DNA of 64,000 bases from Rhizophlyctis rosea (lineage: Eukaryota; Chytridiomycota; Chytridiomycetes; Rhizophlyctidales; Rhizophlyctidaceae). The notes beneath the pieces are model-generated. The model was not told where the DNA came from. It did not search any database and saw nothing but the letters and a program-made list of their open reading frames with translations. The position numbers were made by a program, and so were the translations under genes. The DNA lies in the NCBI GenBank assembly GCA_027596075.1, contig JADGJC010000098.1, forward strand, positions 1-64,000, in the 5' to 3' direction. Shown piece by piece: positions 23,000-34,400 of the stretch (its first letter is position 1; every line of letters begins with the position of its first letter).

Positions 23000-24499
23000 T
23001 TACTTGATGCCCGATGCCCGTGGAAACACCCGACCCAGTACCATGCTTGTATCAGTTGTAGGTCGTTCCGTCTCTCCCTCCCGTGATATTCCCTCCGGTG
23101 CTTCAAGCCGCGTTTTTAACAATGTAATCTTCTCCGCCAACTCCGTCAACTCCTCCATGATCACTCTACGTTTTTCCTCCTCTTCTGCAATCCTTCTATC
23201 CGCCGCCTCTTGCGCATCCAACATCTCCTTCCGGGCGTCAGCAACTTCCGGGCTATTCTCCCCATACACGCGGCCCATCACTTGCATGTATTCTGCATAC
23301 AACGTTTCCGCCGATGCGTTGTCCGAGGGTTGTTTATAGTATGCGCGAGCCAGCGATTCAAGCCGAATGGCGGTCAGCGGGTGGGCGTTTCCCACCACTC
23401 GTCGGACTTCTTCTAAGCCTTGCATCATGCGTTGCCTTCCGATCAGTACGTTGGACAATTCCCCGGTCTCTATAAGCTGTGATGCTTTCCTGGTGTGAAA
23501 ATGTACATCAACACTTATGTCTTCGTTGCTCATAAAACCATTTAACTTACGTGTGCTTTCATTTTCCTCCGTCTGCCACTCGATCCACCAACTTCCCTTG
23601 TCTCTTAACCAGCCGAAAACCAGATTTCTAACCGTCTTATCCAGCGCTTCAAATCCGATCGTTTTTTCAATGACCGTCCGCAACGTCAACAAATCGTTTG
23701 GATCGGTCGCCTCACACTTATCGGAATCCACGAACACCTCAATTTGCCTCAAAAGCTCTACTTCCTTGCGGAACCAAGCTGTTTTGTACAATTGGACGGC
23801 TTCATTCCAAGGAAGGGCAATCTCAAAATTGGCGTTCGTGGCGTGGGCAGCCCAAAGTTCAAAGACACACCAAACACGCGTAAGGGGTAGGGGCCCTTCC
23901 AAAGGGGCGAGGACCATTAGAACGTTGCCGATGGTTGAGATGGCGTCTGTGAATGTTGTTTGCAGCCACGTGGAATCAACTTGAGCGCGACCGTGTTGCG
24001 GGAGGGAGAAGATGTCCACCCAGATCACAGCACTGGACAGTTCCTTTCGACCATGAAAAAATTTGAGGATGGTATCGAGAAGGTCCAAGAAGTTATACTG
24101 CCACGAATGGCTAATGAACCAATTGGCTTCGGCAATCAAAGTATCTCCGAATATCGCAGCATAATGTTGGCAGAGAGACTGTCCCGCATCTGTGCGTGCA
24201 ATGACACATGTTTCGCAAACTTCTCGTGTTGTGATCTTCTGAAGTTGCTGCTGCTGATAGCTGAAAGCTTTGATGATCTCTTTCAGGTATTTTACGCGAA
24301 CGCCAAGCAAGGGAAGTGTGTTGGTTTCATTCAATGCTGGAGGCACAGGTGCACCTGGCGGAAGCATGATCTCCAGTAGATCTAGTAAAGTTTCAGCATG
24401 ACCAGCCTTTTTGGCACATCGGAGAGGAATAGGTAGCTCACCATCAAATACCAATTTTGAAGGATCGCATTTTTCAGCGTAGGTGAGCTCTATGGCCAT
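23000..24499 (-). CDS. TIR-like domain protein with kinesin-light-chain-type TPRs, 499 aa
   Basis: Single uninterrupted frame. The ATG at 24499 is the first in frame; three codons upstream are open but begin with GTG. Residues ~120-235 have a TIR-like layout. A beta-strand FISHSW is at ~128-133, IWVDIFSLPQH at ~159-169, then an alternating helix-strand region ending in RVWCVFELW at ~208-216. Its WCxxE element corresponds to the S/WCxxEL helix of TIR domains, where the catalytic Glu of TIR NADases lies. Residues ~355-425 read like kinesin light chain TPRs (GNAHPLTAIRLESLA, then YGENSPEVADA). A coiled coil rich in Glu/Lys follows (~430-470). No signal peptide or membrane segment. Family membership is my inference. 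Proteins with this ISHSW/WCVFE pairing are, to my knowledge, not well characterised. A downstream acidic exon may extend it. Confidence 0.7.
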   Translation of the reverse strand: MAIELTYAEKCDPSKLVFDGELPIPLRCAKKAGHAETLLDLLEIMLPPGAPVPPALNETNTLPLLGVRVKYLKEIIKAFSYQQQQLQKITTREVCETCVIARTDAGQSLCQHYAAIFGDTLIAEANWFISHSWQYNFLDLLDTILKFFHGRKELSSAVIWVDIFSLPQHGRAQVDSTWLQTTFTDAISTIGNVLMVLAPLEGPLPLTRVWCVFELWAAHATNANFEIALPWNEAVQLYKTAWFRKEVELLRQIEVFVDSDKCEATDPNDLLTLRTVIEKTIGFEALDKTVRNLVFGWLRDKGSWWIEWQTEENESTRKLNGFMSNEDISVDVHFHTRKASQLIETGELSNVLIGRQRMMQGLEEVRRVVGNAHPLTAIRLESLARAYYKQPSDNASAETLYAEYMQVMGRVYGENSPEVADARKEMLDAQEAADRRIAEEEEKRRVIMEELTELAEKITLLKTRLEAPEGISREGETERPTTDTSMVLGRVFPRASGIK

Positions 24500-27400
24500 G
24501 TCTGACACCCCAAGAAGCGATGAAGTCGGTGAGGGGAAACGAGGTGTTTGTCCGTGAACGGTCTGTCGCCAACTACCTTTCCATTTGATCTACACAGAGA
24601 CCCAGTCAAATCCGAAGGTCAAAATCACTTCTCCAACAGACATTTTCCGGCCGCCGGTCTTCAAGGCAATTGTAGCCACCGTTGTATCACGGATGGGCTT
24701 TTTGTGACACCAGACTTTTATGGAGGCTTGTGACGGTTTTGATAATGGTTGGCAAAAGAAGGTGGGGTTCAAGATGGAAGCTCATAACTGTGACTGTGGC
24801 ACCAAATGGGTCTGATCAAACAGCCGATAAAGCCATTGGATAGTCAAAGGGAGCATAGCGGTGTGTCGGCAGATTCCATTTCGCATTACAGGTGGGGCCT
24901 GAAATAAAGGAATGACACTGGAAAGATTTCCCACCTGCTCGTATTTAATGAAGGGAATATGACCATGAAATCTCCATTTAGGTTGCAAAACTCGTGTGCC
25001 GTACATGTACGCAAGGTTCGCATTGAAAGCCATGACGTTCTTTGCGCATCTCTTTGCCCAATCACTGCGATCGTTAGCGCTTTGTACAGTAGTACCCATT
25101 GGATTGAGACATTGAGTTGAGCAGAGTGCCATCCTGGTCGATGAACACCTTTGTGCATACAAAGAACCAGTGGTTTTAATGGTTCTGTAGCGGCTATGTG
25201 CTGATGTTAGTGGAAAACGTCTTTTTCCGCTGCAGCGCCGCCTTCATATGATGAAATTCATGTAACGAAGGAAGGAATTCAGCGAGGTTCACAACTTCGG
25301 AAAAGATTCAAATGTTTACAATCAAGAGAACGTCGTACTTCGTGGAATTGATCAAAAATGCGGTTCAAAACATGCCAAGACATCTGGAAAACTAAAACAG
25401 CTGGAAGATGAGGAGGGCATTGCCGCAAAAGAGAGGGCGTCGTCTCCCTTGTGTGGCATATACACCGGATACTCCCACCTTTGATTACTTTTACCCTACT
25501 TCTGCTCATCTAAAAGCTCCAATCATTGCGGCCTTGGGAAAAATCAGTACAAGTTGTAAGTAGTAATGGCCATGTACGATTCCATGCAAAACAGCCTTGC
25601 ATTGGTCATCCAATCCGACTTCAATCAAGTCAACATGATATGCGAGATGTTCTCTTTGACAGTTTCCCATCAATAGAGGTTATATTTCTCCTAGTCGTTT
25701 TGTTCTTATGACCGTAGACTCCGTGGCGACCGTAACCATTCTAAATGAGTATCAAAACGTTTGCAGCGGCCGAGCGGGACATTTGAAATGTCCAATCGTC
25801 CCGTACAGTACTCAATACAAAGCTGCTGTTCAAGGCGATCTCAACCGTAATTTTGGAGAATACACACTCCGCTCTGGGTCCTGGTATTCCTCTGATTGTG
25901 AATGAGTGACCGTGTAACACTTTTTCCGTCCTTCCGAGCTAGGAATGGATGCGCTCCTCTCATTTCCCAAGTCGGATGTTGAGTACTCCATTGGTCAAAG
26001 CGCAAATTTGGAAAAGTCTTCATTTTCCTAAACCTCGTACGAAATCACCCACTTTCAGACTTTTTTTCTGATCATTTACCACAAAGCGGATTTTTCCTGG
26101 TCTGGCAAGCGACAAAAGGGCCAGTCTACTCGTCCGTAGCGCCCCAGTTGAGCCGGGGCTCTCGGGTTGAGGCCAAAGTCGCACATCAGTCATATCCCCG
26201 GAATGAAGCAAGTCGGAGGAGTTGCTTCTGCATATTTTCAGCCGCAATCCATCGTCGGAATGGCCTCACCTGACGTTTTACGTGAAGACGCCTGTTTCTT
26301 TTTCACGCTTAACTGGTTGAGCTGCTCAAGATCACTGAACATGGTCAATGTAAGCCTCCAGTGTCTCATTCTGAATCTCATACACTGTCTACTCCATACA
26401 ATCTGACCTCTGCACGTGTTCCTCCGCCGCAATTTACGTTCATACGTTGAGCCAAGTGAAGTCCTTTGCGACGTGTGTCTAAACATTGCAAAAATGCAGG
26501 TACAGTTGGTTGTGGATGTGCGGCCAATGCATGTTCAAACATGGCTGCTCATTATCTGTCCAAAACATCCGCGGTGAACCAACCTGTAAACAGAGTGAGC
26601 ACGCAACAAGAGCTGAGGACGTTGAGATTATCAACTCGCTCGGATGCCAATTTCAAAGCATGAGCCAACACCTCAACACCAGCATCAGGACAAAAAGCAG
26701 TCATTTCATAGCCTGCCGTAATCACCACGCTGGCGAACCGCTATCAATGTGAGGGTGTGAGTTTGCAGAATCAACTCCGTTCCAATCGATGGCTGTACAG
26801 CGTTCAAAGTACCGACTGCGAACAGAACTTGCATGATGTGGAACGGAACAGGTCAACAACAAGTCCACACTTCAATGTGTTTGCGCGCCTGCCATGACTG
26901 ATTTGTAAAGCGCAACTTGAATCATCAATACCATTTCCTAATACCGTCATTTGCGGTGCACCCTTCAAGTGTCAAGAGTAATGGAGATTGCAGCCCCAAC
27001 GTCGTTGCACGAAGCTTCGTTGTGTGCGATGACGTTTCTGTTCTGAAATGCAACTAATGCACACAACCGGTACAACCTCTTTGACTGAGGTTGCGACCGT
27101 CACATCAAGCCTCTCGTCCTACTTTATTGTCATGCATCACCTCAAAAGTTTTACACGCTATGTACGGAAGGAAGTCATGCTTGTCTCAGTTCGGAGTCAG
27201 CATCGAGAGAAGCGACAACCATGACTTTCAAGTCCGAGGGGGCAGTCCATATTGTAAAAAGGACTGTCAACGCCCATACCGGTTGACCGAGCGCAAGCTC
27301 AAGACCCCAACGACGGAGATGCGGCCACTGAGGTGGGTCGGCACCTCAACGGCTACAGGTAAGTTTCTTTTGACTTTTCACGGTGCGGCGTCGGCAAAGG

Positions 27401-28085
27401 AGGTGTTCTGCCGATGGAAATGCTGGATACAGTCGAAGTAGTGCAATGTTCCAATGTTGAATGCCAAAAGGAAGTCGAACTCAGGATCGCGGGACCGCAG
27501 GGTGGCCGTCAAGGTTCGGCCAATTCAGCCAATGCGGTCATTAGATATGTCTTTCATTGTTGGGCATGCCGAAAACGGCACCAGAACAAAGACCCAAATG
27601 TATACCACGAATTTTGAAGAATTCCAATTGGTTCCATTGGATACCATATGTATGATTAAACCTCAAGGCGACCGATTGTATCTGATGTCATAGTTGTCAC
27701 TGATCAGAGCATTGGCTCTCGTACATTCATTGCGGTCGATAGTACATCCTTTTCCCGGAAAGAAAGCTAAAGATGGAGAGTGTCGGAATGTGCAAAGAGT
27801 ACAACACACTATGAAAAAGAATCGCGCTCCGTTATCAAATCCTACTCACGGTGTTCCGCCCGGAAACAAGGGAGGGGATGCACTAAAAAGTTTGGAGACA
27901 TGGCACTCATGGCCGATCCACTCTAAGCTTCCAGTTCCAGATTGCTATTCAGGTCAACTGATTGCTGTTTAGGGTTACTAACAGGCTATGTAGTCAGGCT
28001 GTGCCGAACACCAACAATCTGGTTCCGCCCGGAATCAACAGCAAAAAGGATTCTATATGTGCAAATTGACATTGTTGGCATTCAG
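24500..28085. other. Intergenic, no gene recognised
   Basis: About 3.6 kb. A 126-codon minus frame (25162-24782) and several shorter ones are open but carry no motif I recognise. The 26321-26340 block resembles the one near 21140. Confidence 0.55.
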
Positions 28086-28168
28086 GGTCAGATGGCCGAG
28101 TTGGTCTAAGGCGTCAGGTTAAGGCCCTGATCTCTTCGGAGGCGTGGGTTCAAATCCCACTCTGATCA
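28086..28168 (+). tRNA. tRNA-Leu (anticodon AAG)
   Basis: An 83-nt cloverleaf. The acceptor arm GGTCAGA pairs with TCTGATC (one G-T wobble) plus discriminator A. The anticodon stem TCAGG/CCTGA encloses the loop TTAAGGC, giving anticodon AAG, which reads CTT leucine codons. A variable arm closed by a TTCG loop is typical of class II leucine tRNAs. The T arm GTGGG/CCCAC is perfect. The internal promoter A box (28093-28104, TGGCCGAGTTGG) and B box (28147-28157, GGTTCAAATCC) match the polymerase III consensus. No intron is present. Confidence 0.95.
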
Positions 28169-28172
28169 TTTT
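28169..28172 (+). terminator. RNA polymerase III T-run terminator
   Basis: TTTT follows the discriminator base of the tRNA-Leu directly. Confidence 0.75.
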
Positions 28173-28407
28173 GTCGGTATGAGTGTATTTTCTTGCCCTC
28201 GCTGCGCCACCGTTTGTTTTCCACAAACAACCCAAAGTCGGGGAAACCAGACATATAGAAAGATGAGCGGACGCCTTCAATGTGGTGAAATGATTTATCA
28301 TCAATTTGCCTCCGAACCGGCATTACCCCGATATATTTAATTGAATAATATACAATTTTAGTCTTACAAGTGTATCACATACATCTAGTTATGTCTAGTC
28401 CTGTGGT

Positions 28408-31400
28408 TCATCTCCGCTTCTTGGCATACGAAGGACCCAACCAACAGATCTGTTCGTGCTCACGCCAATACCTGGCAATGGAGAACACAGAGATAGTTCT
28501 TTCCCTCAACCGCATTCCGACCTTCCTCCTAGCCTCCTTCACCGCCTGATCATTGATGCGTTCCGCCAACTTTCCAGGCTTCGCAAGCAACTCCTCCACA
28601 CTAACTTCCGGCACCCCACCAGGTTCTCCAACACCCACCCACTTCCCCACCCCGTCCGAGACCGCCAGAACCTTCAATTGCGCCAGCGCAAGTTGTCTCG
28701 GTTTCGAAGGTGGAACGATTGCACCGCACGTTTCGCCCGTCCGGTCATTGCGGATGACTTCCCGACTTCCTCCGACATCCGTGCACACTACAGGCAAACC
28801 GCACAAACCAGCCTCACCAAGAGCTAGAGGCAACCCTTCCGTGATCGACGAGTTGACGAACACCCATCCCGTCGGCAAAACCTTCGACGGACTTCCCAAC
28901 CCCTTCATGAAAACATTGTTGGCCAACCCGAAGTTCGCAATTGCACGCTGGCACTCCGCCGTGTAAGAAGGGTCTTTATCCGGCGAACCGTAGATGTGCA
29001 ATTGATAGTTGGACAGCTTGAACTCGTGCACAATGAATCGGGCGGCGGCGATGGCGTTCATGACGTCCTTAACCGGGGAGATGTGAGAGAGCATAACGCC
29101 CATGGGTACGTCGTGTTCGAGGGAGGGGTTAGGTTGGAACTTCATGACGTCCATGCCGTTGAGGACCGGGTTGATCTTCCGATGCATTTGGACATTTTCG
29201 AGCGCGTTGCCGTGTTTGCCTATTGGGATGTTCAACATGAGCATTGATTCAACAAAAGGCGGTAGTCTGAGTAGTACGCATACCTCCTCCAAGCCATGCT
29301 TCCCAAGCAACATTCTGCACACTGGTACAAGGGGTAACATAGTCCGCACTGATAAGAAGGAAAGTTAGTAAATGCGAAGAGTTAGCTTGAGCAAAATGGT
29401 GGAGGTAACGTACCGAGCATAGACGACTTTGGCGACCAATCTCGTCAAACCCGCAAACCCAATGTGCACAAACCGAGGCATGTTGTCGTCGAAGCACAAC
29501 CCAAAGAGACGTTCACGCCATAGAATACCATGATCCCAAACAACTACACTACTTCCGTGCAATGCTTTGGCAACTACACCGACAATGGCTTGCACACCGT
29601 GGTGAGAACAGTGAATGACGGGGTCTTGAGGGATTGTAACCGTCAACGGAAGCAACAACCGTGCGAGCAAGTCGTAAAGCATCTCCACATGTCTTAGTGT
29701 CGGCGTCTCAATGTCCACCAACTTGTCCTTCTTCCACTGTCGCCATGCAATGTCCAACCAGCCACGGATCCAAGCTTCCTGAGTGGAGAGGTGGTTCCAC
29801 GCCTTGACCCAGTCATACACCGCAAAGAACTTGTAGAAGTCCACGAAAACATTTGCGTACTCGTCCACCGACGCCGGATCCCATTTGTCCGTTAGGCACC
29901 CCTTGATCAACTTCTGCACCAAAGGAACGAACATTGTCCGTACAACCTTCGCCGTGGTTCTCCGCGCCTTCATTTGCAGCACTCGGTGGGGCACAGTACG
30001 GTAGACATTCTCGTTTGGAGTACCAAAATCGACGTCCCACAGCGGTAAGTAGATGATGGCGTTGATGTGCTTCTCGACAGGATAGTCCTTCTGCACCATT
30101 TCAGCTGAAGCAATCTCCGCGATAGCCGTCCACCGCACCCTGTCCAACCCTGCAATTAAATCACGACGACAAGACCCCACACCACCTCCACTCGTCGGCC
30201 ATGTACCACTGTCCACATTGGTGACGTTCAAAGTTCCGTTGCCGCTCTGCTCGTCGATGTTCATCTGCGACTTGGACAAGCTAGAACCCTCCGCGTAAAC
30301 CTTCTGTGCATCACCTCCCAATGCCAACTTGTAAAGATCAGAGTACCGAATTTGGAGGTGAGTGCGAGTCCATGGACCATCCGTCATCTGCAACTCAGAG
30401 TTGAGCTCCTGTTTCCGTTCCCTCAACACCCTACGCGCACCCTCCACATCCCCAACATCCCGACGCCGCCAGTAGGAACCAAGCAACGGCTCATGCCGCA
30501 AGAAGATCTCATCCAAATCCCTGGCAAACGTGCCCGCAATTTCACCTCTTCGCCACCCCGCCCACAAATTCTCACGTTTTCGGAGCGATCCGTAAGGTGT
30601 GTCATGGTATTCGATCTTTTGAAGACCCCCGAACCACCCATACCGCCGCCTCTTGATCCCACGCAACCCGTCAACAAAGAAGTCGGAACTTTCGTACAAT
30701 GTCGACGGTGTTTGTTCTCCCAATACACCGAACTCGTCGTTTTCAATGAAGTTGGGGGTGCGTACCCGTACGTCTGCTTGGGAAGGGTCGATGAAGAACC
30801 GGACGGTGTCGAGGCGTACGTGTTCGGGATGGGTGTAGTCGAAGGCGGTGAAGTATCTGATATCCGAAACACCTTGCATTTGGATGAGTTCAACGGACGC
30901 AAGGCGGGGTTTGCCTTCAGTTCTTGTGAGACGAGCGTATTCGACGGTCATCTGCCATTGGGACGGGTAGTTGGATCGGAAGATAGCGCGACGGGGACCG
31001 GCTTGGGCCCCTTTACGAGGATACTCGTAGGCTGCGTGGACTGTGGCTTTGACACCGGATGGTTTGTGTTTGCGGAGCATGACGACTTCGGTTACCACAG
31101 CGTTGTCAGCTAGGAGACTGAAGGTTTGGATCTCGGCAGGTTCCGGATGACCAGGTTGTCCGAACTTCCATGTTGCAGGGTCGACTGCTTCGTTGAAGAC
31201 GTACCGGCGGCGAGGGATTGTGGTCTTTCCGTTTCCGTTGAGAGTGTATTCATAAATATGCGTGCCGACCACCTTCCCCCCGGCATCGTGAACAAGCTCA
31301 TGCAGAAGTCGGTACTTGCCTCCACCGAGCTTTTCATAATGGCCGATACTGGCAGGTTTGGCGGTACCAGCCTTCCAGCCCTCAGGTTTCGACCCAGCAA

Positions 31401-34400
31401 TCTTGTACCGGTTGGCTACAATCAAATCGTGCTTCTTGCCCATCTCCTCATCACCTTCAGACCGTTCAATCACTGCCACCATAGTGTGCGAGGCACTGAT
31501 GTACGTTTCGATCAAAGACACTTCGGTCTTCCCACCCTGACGTTCGTAGTGATGGACACGGCACAAGCCTTGCTTGGCTTGCTTCAACAACAGGTTGATG
31601 TTGGGGTTTTGTCGGTATAGGAAGGTGTCTTGAAGGGAGTTGAGGAGTGCGCGGCAGACGGCGTGGACGACGACCAGAGGCAAGCGGAGCAAGTATTGAG
31701 ACGAGACTTCACGGCCAAAACGTTGATCCGCAGTCAGTGCAAGGAAGAACACAACACGCGTTTCTAGGAAACGTTCCCACAAAGTATCCCACATGCTGTC
31801 CTTGTGATCTTTTGGATCCGCAGGGAGACGAGGGCGGGCGGCGGCCTTGTTCCGTGACATGGTGCGGGAAAGTGTAAAACCTCTGCTGAGAGTGAAATTG
31901 CCCTTCCCCAGAGTCAACTTCCGCGTCAATGTTGAACCGAAACCACGCTTGGTTCGACGAGAGGACGTGCCGTCGTTGTATTTGCCGGGTTTGCGTACAG
32001 CTTGTTTGCAGAGATGTTCGATGTTGAATGCTAGGGCGCAGGAAAGGAGAGATTGTGCGGCATGAGAATCGATGTCGAGTGGAAGACCGGGTTGGGTGAG
32101 GAGTTTGCGGAAGGAGGCTGGAGCTTTCGAAAGGAGCGCTGTCATCGCACGTGGGTACCTGGCGGTCTAGTAGAAAGAAAAGAGAACTATGAGCATACGG
32201 TTGATGCTGGTTGACGTTAGCACCAGTATGGTACTCACCAATTCCATCTCCTCGAAACAATCCCACCAAATTTTGGCTAACGCAACCATGAACGCACGGT
32301 CCTCTCCCGTCATTCCACCCTCCCAATGCCACTTAGTATCAACATCAACCCCCAAACACGCTTTCCGTCCAACGACTTCCTGCGTCCGGTACCAAACCTT
32401 TGCCTTCTCCGCCTCATTCATCCCCTCAATCTGAATCTTCATCCGCTCCGGCAACAACCGTTCCGCCCAATCATCCGCACCCTCTCGCACAACTCCACCA
32501 TCAGGACCTGAAACAGCTAGAAGTGTCTCGGCGATACAAGCACCGGAGTGGAGTGTACCGGTCACTTCAACAAATTCGTGGACGACGGCCTCGACGGTTA
32601 CCAAAAGGGTTTGGAATTGGTTTAGAGCCATGTCGATGGGAGAGAGGAATACATGGAGACGACGGGCACTGGCTTCCCTATCGTCTGCCATGGCGATTGC
32701 GGCGTAAGTTGCTCCTCCGGCCTCAAGCGGGTCTTCAGCTCGGTGCACTAGGAGGTGGTTTTCCATGAAGGCTCGGACTAGGTTCATCAACTGGGTAGGT
32801 GCGGAAGCGAATGCTACTCGGAAGATGTGGGTTGGAGCGAGGGAGGCAAGAGTTTCGGAGGTGTTTTGCAGGTAGGCTTTCACACCCATGCCGAGAGCCG
32901 ATTGAGATTTGATCCGTTCTGTGTGGTGTAGAGAGTCGAGCAGGTTCTTGCCCAATTGAGTACGGGCATGCGCGATGGTATCACTGTGAGGTTGTCCGAT
33001 GTTTCGTTGACCAGAAGACGTGAGATTGGGAGCTGTAGCAATAACAGACAGTGTCAGGAGCTTTAGTTGAAAAACTAAAGACTATTCCAATCACTTACAG
33101 ATAGAGATAGTGTAATGCACGCTTTGGACCTTCTCAAAGTAACTGCTCCCAATACACACCGCCGCAAAACCCCACCCACACAAAGCGGTGGAGATGCACG
33201 CCCATTGTGGCTCGCCAATCAACCTTACCACCACACTGCTCGCCACCAAACTCAACGCCAACGCTCCACCAAGACCAGTGTTGACCGTCGTCTCCTTCTG
33301 CGCAATGAACAGCTTGTGGAACAACCCAATCAAAAGACCGATGTAACCGAAAATGGTGATACCGAATGTGATTAACATCGTCCACCGCTTGTTGAGTACA
33401 GACAGTGGGATGATGACGGCGCAGGCAATGATGAGAATAGGGGTGGACAATAAGAAGAACTTCTTGATCTCGCGTTCGTAAAGGACTTTGAGAGCCAACC
33501 GGTACTGTTCGAAAATCGTTTGAGGCCCTTCGGTGTCGGCGAGGGATGTCATAGCGATGGCTTTGTGGTTGGCGTAGAAGCTGCTGAGTGTGAGTTCGAG
33601 CAAGCCGGAGGCAAGAAGGAGGTAGAGGAGTCCACCGAGAGCGCCGTAGAGGTAGTCCTGACCCACTTCCGAAGATGGGAAGAACGTTACGGCTCGCCCG
33701 GTGACGAAGAGGACTGTCCATCTGTCACCGAAAATCATGACGAAGTAGAGGAACCCGAAGGCAATGGCCGGCAGCTCGTTATCAAACAAGATGTCACCAC
33801 GATTCAACTTCTCAACAGTATACTTCTTCTTCAACTCCGCAACAGCCTGCTTAACAACTCCATCCCATTCACTTGAGAACTTCTTCAGATTCGTCATACC
33901 GGCACGTTGGGCATACCACTTCATCAACATATTCTCCCAGAACCATTGCTTCATGCGGGCCTTGATCGCGGGATCCTGATGCTCTGCCCCAGGTTTCGTC
34001 AGATGTTGCTCAAGCGCATGCTGCATCTTCGCGGCATACCACTCCGTAGCAGACCGTTCCCACCGCCTCGTCTTCTTTCCCAACTTGTCCGCATCAGGTT
34101 CCTCCTCTGCCGTAGATTTGGGCATCACTCTCGCATACATCTCTAAGATATCCTTCCGCGGCGTGGGCTTAACAACTTCCGGCCATTTGATGTATGTCTG
34201 CGTGATCCAGACGAAAGAGTAGAACATGTACGATGTGGCAAGGGTGAGAGAAAGGATGTAGATTCCCCACACGACCAAAGGGTAGGAGGAATCGGAGAAG
34301 TAGAATCGACAAATGAAGGCGTTCGGCAGGAGGATGATAAGCATTCTGAGGACGGCGGCAGGTCCGGCGGATTTGAAGAAGTATTCATCGGGGTCGCGGA

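Noticed and set aside
22420..23007. A 195-codon Ser/Pro-rich plus-strand frame
   Set aside because: It is the mirror of the acidic Asp/Glu/Ser minus-strand frame; the minus frame adjoins a real gene and is the better candidate.
30352..31113. A 253-codon plus-strand frame
   Set aside because: It lies fully antisense to exon 5 of the glycosyltransferase gene.
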